A DNA stretch of 8,221 bases from an uncultured Actinomycetes bacterium (GTDB lineage: Bacteria; Actinomycetota; Thermoleophilia; Solirubrobacterales; 70-9), in assembly GCA_946482365.1 (NCBI GenBank), contig CAMLQY010000050.1, positions 1-8,221 on the forward strand, written 5' to 3'. Positions 5,561-8,221 of this stretch are shown piece after piece. The notes under the pieces are model-generated. The model made no database searches and had not been told where the DNA came from. It was given only the letters and a program-made list of their open reading frames with translations. Positions within the stretch are counted from its first letter, which is position 1. Each line of letters opens with the position of its first letter. The translations under genes were made by a program, and so were the position numbers.

Positions 5561-6538
5561 CTATGCACTGGCGCTCGCGCGGCGCAGCGCGAGCGTGAAG
5601 GCCAGTTCGTCGCCGTAGTCGGCGCCACCGCGACACCAAACCTCCAGGTCTGCAAGGGCGATCGTCGCCTCATGGAGATCGTCGAGGCTCGTCCGGCTGA
5701 GGCGGGCGACCAGCTGCTTGGCCGCATACGGGTGCATCCCGAGGCTGGACTCGACCTGCTTCGGCGGGACGCCCTCCTCGAGCTGGGCGGCAGCGGCGCA
5801 GGCTTTGCGCAACCGGGAGGCGAGGCCGTAGATCAGGCCGGTCACGTTCTCCCCCTGCGAGATCAGCTGCTCGGCCAGCCTGCCCGCCTTCGCCGGGTCG
5901 CGCTCCAGCAAAGCGTCGGAAAGGGCCCAGACGGCGGCTTCGGACGTGTCGGAGACCATCGCGTCGAGATCGGCGGCGGTCACCCGCCCGCCCTCACCGG
6001 CCCAGAGCGCCAGGCGGCCGAGCTCGTTGCGCAGTCGCACCGGGTTGGCTCCCATGCGGTCGACGAGGACGCGGGCCGCGGCCGGCTCCAGCGCGAAGCC
6101 GAGGCCCTTGGCCTCGCCGACCAGGAGGCGCGGCATGTCGCGCGCCTTCGGCGCCTCGAACTCGTGGACCTCGCCCCCCGCCGCCTTCACCGCCTTCACC
6201 AACTTCGCCGGGGCCTTGGCCCGGGCGATCAGGACGACGGTCAGCTCGGGCGGCAGGGCGCCGACGGCGACGGCGACGGCCTCGAGCTGCTTGTCGCGCC
6301 AGCGCTCGACGCCGTCCGCAAGCAGGTAACGCCGCGTCTCGGTCAGCGACATCGCCGGGATCGCCGCCAGCAGCGCCTCGTGGTCGGGGGCCCCTCTGCC
6401 CTCGCTCGGCTCAAAGACCTCCAGCGCCCCGGCACCGCCGCCGCCTTCGGCGCGCGCGCGCAGGCGGGCACGTGTGGCGTCGATCTTCGCCCCATCGGTG
6501 CCGGCGATCAGGTACAGCGCTGCCAAGCCCTCGGCCAT
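5561..6538 (-). CDS. holA: DNA polymerase III delta subunit
   Basis: The delta subunit belongs to the clamp loader and opens the beta sliding clamp so that it can be placed on primed DNA. The 325 residues match the family length of about 320-340. Recognisable family stretches are LYLIAGTD near the N-terminus (8-15), RLRNELGRLALWAGEG in the middle, SEAAVWALSDALLERDPAKAGRL for the collar-proximal helices, and PYAAKQLVARLSRTSLDDLHEA followed by ELAFTLALRR at the C-terminus. A Walker A motif is absent, as expected for delta, which does not hydrolyse ATP. The ATG at 6536-6538 lies 11 bp after the stop of the upstream membrane-protein gene, so co-transcription with it and comEC is likely; no clear Shine-Dalgarno is seen. 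The gene end overlaps a 9-bp-stem hairpin at 5572-5595, and the gene runs convergent to rpsT. The comEC-holA-rpsT linkage supports the call. Confidence 0.93.
   Translation of the reverse strand: MAEGLAALYLIAGTDGAKIDATRARLRARAEGGGGAGALEVFEPSEGRGAPDHEALLAAIPAMSLTETRRYLLADGVERWRDKQLEAVAVAVGALPPELTVVLIARAKAPAKLVKAVKAAGGEVHEFEAPKARDMPRLLVGEAKGLGFALEPAAARVLVDRMGANPVRLRNELGRLALWAGEGGRVTAADLDAMVSDTSEAAVWALSDALLERDPAKAGRLAEQLISQGENVTGLIYGLASRLRKACAAAAQLEEGVPPKQVESSLGMHPYAAKQLVARLSRTSLDDLHEATIALADLEVWCRGGADYGDELAFTLALRRASASA
5572..5595. repeat. GC-rich hairpin at the 3' end of holA
   Basis: CGCTCGCGC (5572-5580) and GCGCGAGCG (5587-5595) form a perfect 9-bp stem with loop GGCGCA. It encodes the last holA residues (around LALRRASASA), and rpsT transcripts that run past their stop would also include it. 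There is no T-run after it, so a transcription-stop role is speculative. Confidence 0.5.
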
Positions 6539-6549
6539 CGCGGTCGAGT

Positions 6550-7299
6550 CTAGTGTCCCGCCCAGTCTGGCTTTCCATGACCATGACCGTGACCGTGACC
6601 GGATCCATGGTCGTCGTTCCCCGGCGCGCTTTTGTCCTCTTCCCGGTCCTCGCCGTCATCTTCCTCCGCCCGTGGAGGCGGTGGCGCCGCCTTCGGCCCA
6701 TGACCGCGCTTCCCGCCCTGCTTGCCAGCTGGGCGGCCGGCCTTCGACGCGCGAACCGTACGGGTCTCTTCGACGTCAGGAGGCTTGGCGGGGGAAGGGT
6801 TCGACACCACGACGGACACCGGCGCCGACGCGGCATCGGGTGCTTCCGCCTGCTGCGGAGGCGACTGGGCCGGCGGAGCAGGTTCGGCTGGAGGCGCTTC
6901 GGCCGGGTGCGAGGACCCGACCTCCGAGCCGGAACGCACGGACGGCGCTCCCACTCCCGCGTCCTCGAGCGGAGCCCTGGCCAGCCGCCGAACCGACGGC
7001 TGTGCTCGTGTGCTGGGCTGCGAGAGGGCAGGCAGGGCCGCGGCTATCGGGTCGTTCTGCACGACGCCGGGCTCGGGACCGGCTGGAATCGGGCCGCTGA
7101 GCACCGTTGGCCAGCCGACCTGCGAGACAAAAGCGGTCAGGCCCAGGCCGACCGCCGCAACCGTCGCCAGCAAGGCGATCGTGGCCCTGCGTAGGCGGAC
7201 CAGCAGGCCATCCCCCGCCAGGCCCGCGCCGAGCACGGTGTCGGAAAGCGCCTGTCGAAGCCTGGAGGCCACTACTACGCTCATCGACGGCCCAGTCAC
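6550..7299 (-). CDS. Single-pass membrane protein with disordered Pro-rich region and His-Gly tail, unknown function
   Basis: I do not recognise this family. The 249-residue product has a short amphipathic N-terminus, one hydrophobic segment at about 38-60 (LRRATIALLATVAAVGLGLTAF) preceded by basic residues, and then a long low-complexity region rich in Pro, Ala and Ser (about 65-210). An acidic stretch AEEDDGEDREEDK (211-223) and a His-Gly tail SGHGHGHGHG (233-242) end it. The topology is probably N-terminus inside with the rest outside the membrane; the tail could bind metal ions such as Ni, Zn or Cu, but this is inferred from composition only. The longest frame starts at GTG 7297-7299; an ATG at 7282-7284 (MSVVVASRLRQ) is at least as likely, and neither has a strong ribosome-binding site. 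It sits between comEC and holA, 58 bp after comEC and 11 bp before holA, so it may be a lineage-specific member of that operon. Confidence 0.7.
   Translation of the reverse strand: MTGPSMSVVVASRLRQALSDTVLGAGLAGDGLLVRLRRATIALLATVAAVGLGLTAFVSQVGWPTVLSGPIPAGPEPGVVQNDPIAAALPALSQPSTRAQPSVRRLARAPLEDAGVGAPSVRSGSEVGSSHPAEAPPAEPAPPAQSPPQQAEAPDAASAPVSVVVSNPSPAKPPDVEETRTVRASKAGRPAGKQGGKRGHGPKAAPPPPRAEEDDGEDREEDKSAPGNDDHGSGHGHGHGHGKPDWAGH
6575..6598. repeat. Hexanucleotide tandem repeat encoding Gly-His
   Basis: Four units of CCATGA or CCGTGA (two of each) lie in tandem at 6575-6598. On the minus strand they read GGTCAC/GGTCAT with the in-frame product Gly-His-Gly-His, forming the tail of the unknown membrane protein. 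Being a 6-bp unit, changes in copy number would keep the frame and vary the number of His residues. Confidence 0.75.
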
Positions 7300-7357
7300 C
7301 GCCCCAAGCGCACACGGCCAAAACCCTAGTTTTGCCTCGACGATTCGTTGAGCTTTC
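7300..7357 (-). promoter_or_regulatory. AT-rich inverted repeat between comEC and the unknown membrane protein
   Basis: The 58-bp gap carries CAAAAC-CCTA-GTTTTG (7319-7334), a 6-bp inverted repeat and a conspicuous A/T island in this GC-rich DNA. On the minus strand it includes TAGGGT, a weak -10 candidate for the gene starting at 7299 or 7284. It could be a promoter, an operator or a weak terminator for comEC; the sequence does not decide. Confidence 0.3.
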
Positions 7358-8221
7358 TCATCCGGTGGTGCTGATCCGGGCCCGACGACCCACTTCGAGC
7401 GTGACGGTCCCGTCGCGATCGGTGCGCAGGGTGGAGGCTCCGTGCACGGCGAGGGTCGCCAGCGTCGCCGGCGCCGGGTGGCCGTAGGGGTTGTCGTCGC
7501 CGACGGAGATCACGGCCAGGCGTGGGTCGGTGCGGTCGAGAAGGGCGCCGAGGCCGGCGTCTTCGCTGCCGTGGTGGGCGACCTTGAGCACGTCGACCGG
7601 GCCGGGGTCGATCGGCACCGCCTCCGCCTCGGCGTCGGCGGTGAGCAGCAGCGAGAAGCGGTGCCAGCGAACCAGGAGGACCAGGGCCCGGGCGTTCGGA
7701 TCGGCACCCCCCGGCGGCGTCGCGAGCAGCTCGCCCGGCGGCCAGAGGACCTCCACCCGCAGCCGGCCGGCACGAAGAGTGTCGCCGGCGGCGATCCGCA
7801 CCGGCGAGGCACCGGCCGCCTCCGCCTCACGGCGAAGCCCGGCACCGATCCGTGCGTAGGCGAGCCTCCCCACCGGGAAGCGCCCGAGCAGCTCCTCGAT
7901 CCCGCCCGCATGGTCGGACTGTTCATGGGTGAGTATCGCCGCCCCGAGCCTCTCGACGCCGGCGGCGCGGAGCTTCGCCGAGATCTCGGCGCCGGGCGGG
8001 CCCCCGTCGACGAGAAGGGCAGGCGCGTGGGCCGGCTGGAGCAGGATCGCGTCGCCCTGGCCGACGTCGAGGAAGCTCACGCGCAACCCGCTCACGGGTC
8101 TACTCGCGCCGGTCCCATCGCCTGCCCAGGCCAGGGCCACGACGGCGGCGGCAGCCATTCCCGCAACCCAAGCCCTCCAAAACCCCCGCCGACGGGCCGA
8201 TACGTCAACTATGTGTTGACG
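7358..8221 (-). CDS. comEC: ComEC/Rec2 DNA uptake protein, C-terminal metallo-beta-lactamase domain (5' end outside window)
   Basis: ComEC forms the inner-membrane channel for single-stranded DNA in natural transformation; its C-terminal metallo-beta-lactamase-like domain is implicated in degrading the non-transported strand. The frame is open from the TGA at 7358-7360 to the right edge. The visible part starts with a basic stretch (VSARRRGFWR) and a hydrophobic segment, then the domain: VSFLDVGQGDAILLQ (about 8080-8036), LLVDGG, ILTHEQSDHAGG (metal-site motif, H-x-Q-x-D-H as in many actinobacterial ComECs), DVLKVAHHGSEDAG and ISVGDDNPYGHPAPATL near the end. An ATG at 8156-8158 could start a stand-alone lactamase-fold protein, but the open frame upstream with a preceding basic membrane-boundary stretch favours the end of full ComEC, whose membrane channel domain would lie beyond the window. 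It is first in the likely comEC-unknown-holA transcription unit. Confidence 0.88.
   Translation of the reverse strand, partial: RQHIVDVSARRRGFWRAWVAGMAAAAVVALAWAGDGTGASRPVSGLRVSFLDVGQGDAILLQPAHAPALLVDGGPPGAEISAKLRAAGVERLGAAILTHEQSDHAGGIEELLGRFPVGRLAYARIGAGLRREAEAAGASPVRIAAGDTLRAGRLRVEVLWPPGELLATPPGGADPNARALVLLVRWHRFSLLLTADAEAEAVPIDPGPVDVLKVAHHGSEDAGLGALLDRTDPRLAVISVGDDNPYGHPAPATLATLAVHGASTLRTDRDGTVTLEVGRRARISTTG
8203..8221. repeat. Inverted repeat at the right window edge
   Basis: CGTCAAC (8203-8209) and GTTGACG (8215-8221) form a perfect 7-bp inverted repeat with a TATGT spacer. It touches the window edge and may be longer. It lies in the open comEC frame. It would look like an operator or a TTGACG -35 region if a separate gene began at the ATG at 8158, but no -10 box follows at proper spacing. 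Confidence 0.4.

Noticed and set aside
6450..6461. GC dinucleotide run in holA
   Set aside because: Six GC units encode alternating Arg-Ala residues (RARA); codon choice explains it, and a structural role would be guesswork.
5558..6553. Plus-strand open frame of 331 codons opposite holA
   Set aside because: It is antisense to a recognisable delta subunit and is an Arg/Gly/Leu-rich sequence without family features.
1..8221. CRISPR arrays, tRNA or rRNA genes, transposases, integrases, att sites
   Set aside because: I looked for regularly spaced repeats, clover-leaf sequences and transposase motifs and saw none.

Overview
The window reads as a chromosomal housekeeping region of a very high-GC bacterium, most likely an actinobacterium. 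The style of the ComEC, MurJ and LepA sequences and the gene order would suit the Thermoleophilia/Solirubrobacterales, but that lineage is inferred from family resemblance and not tested. Several starts lack a strong Shine-Dalgarno sequence and sit close to -10-like boxes, which fits a genome rich in leaderless or short-leader mRNAs.

Layout from left to right. Positions 1-1402 (minus) hold the first 467 codons of lepA (EF4), cut by the left edge. Positions 1403-1541 are intergenic and mostly filled by a 95-bp palindromic element. Positions 1542-3563 (minus) encode a 673-residue polytopic membrane protein that looks like a GT-C type glycosyltransferase. It directly abuts murJ (3564-5213, minus), the lipid II flippase. 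A short divergent promoter region separates murJ from rpsT (5250-5507, plus), ribosomal protein bS20. holA (5561-6538, minus), a single-pass membrane protein of unknown function with a His-Gly tail (6550-7299, minus) and the C-terminal part of comEC (7358 to the right edge, minus) follow. The order comEC, holA, rpsT (opposite strand), lepA is an old bacterial neighbourhood. Here a two-gene cell-envelope module (murJ plus the putative glycosyltransferase) sits between rpsT and lepA.

The most unusual content is a set of palindromic DNA structures concentrated in and beside the putative glycosyltransferase gene. Two elements (1434-1528 and 3220-3306) share near-identical ends and the same four-stem architecture. 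Their stems differ in sequence but keep base pairing, which looks like compensatory change. One copy is intergenic; the other lies in frame inside the gene, where it encodes an Arg/Gly/Pro-rich cytoplasmic loop. Two further long hairpins of unrelated sequence (2690-2748 with a 21-bp perfect stem, and 2027-2063 with 14 of 15 pairs) also fall in hydrophilic loops of the same protein. This resembles in-frame palindromic insertion of the kind known from Rickettsia palindromic elements, and I know of no description of it here. A second notable feature is an almost perfectly symmetric divergent promoter whose palindromic CTATAG core lies equidistant from the murJ and rpsT start codons.
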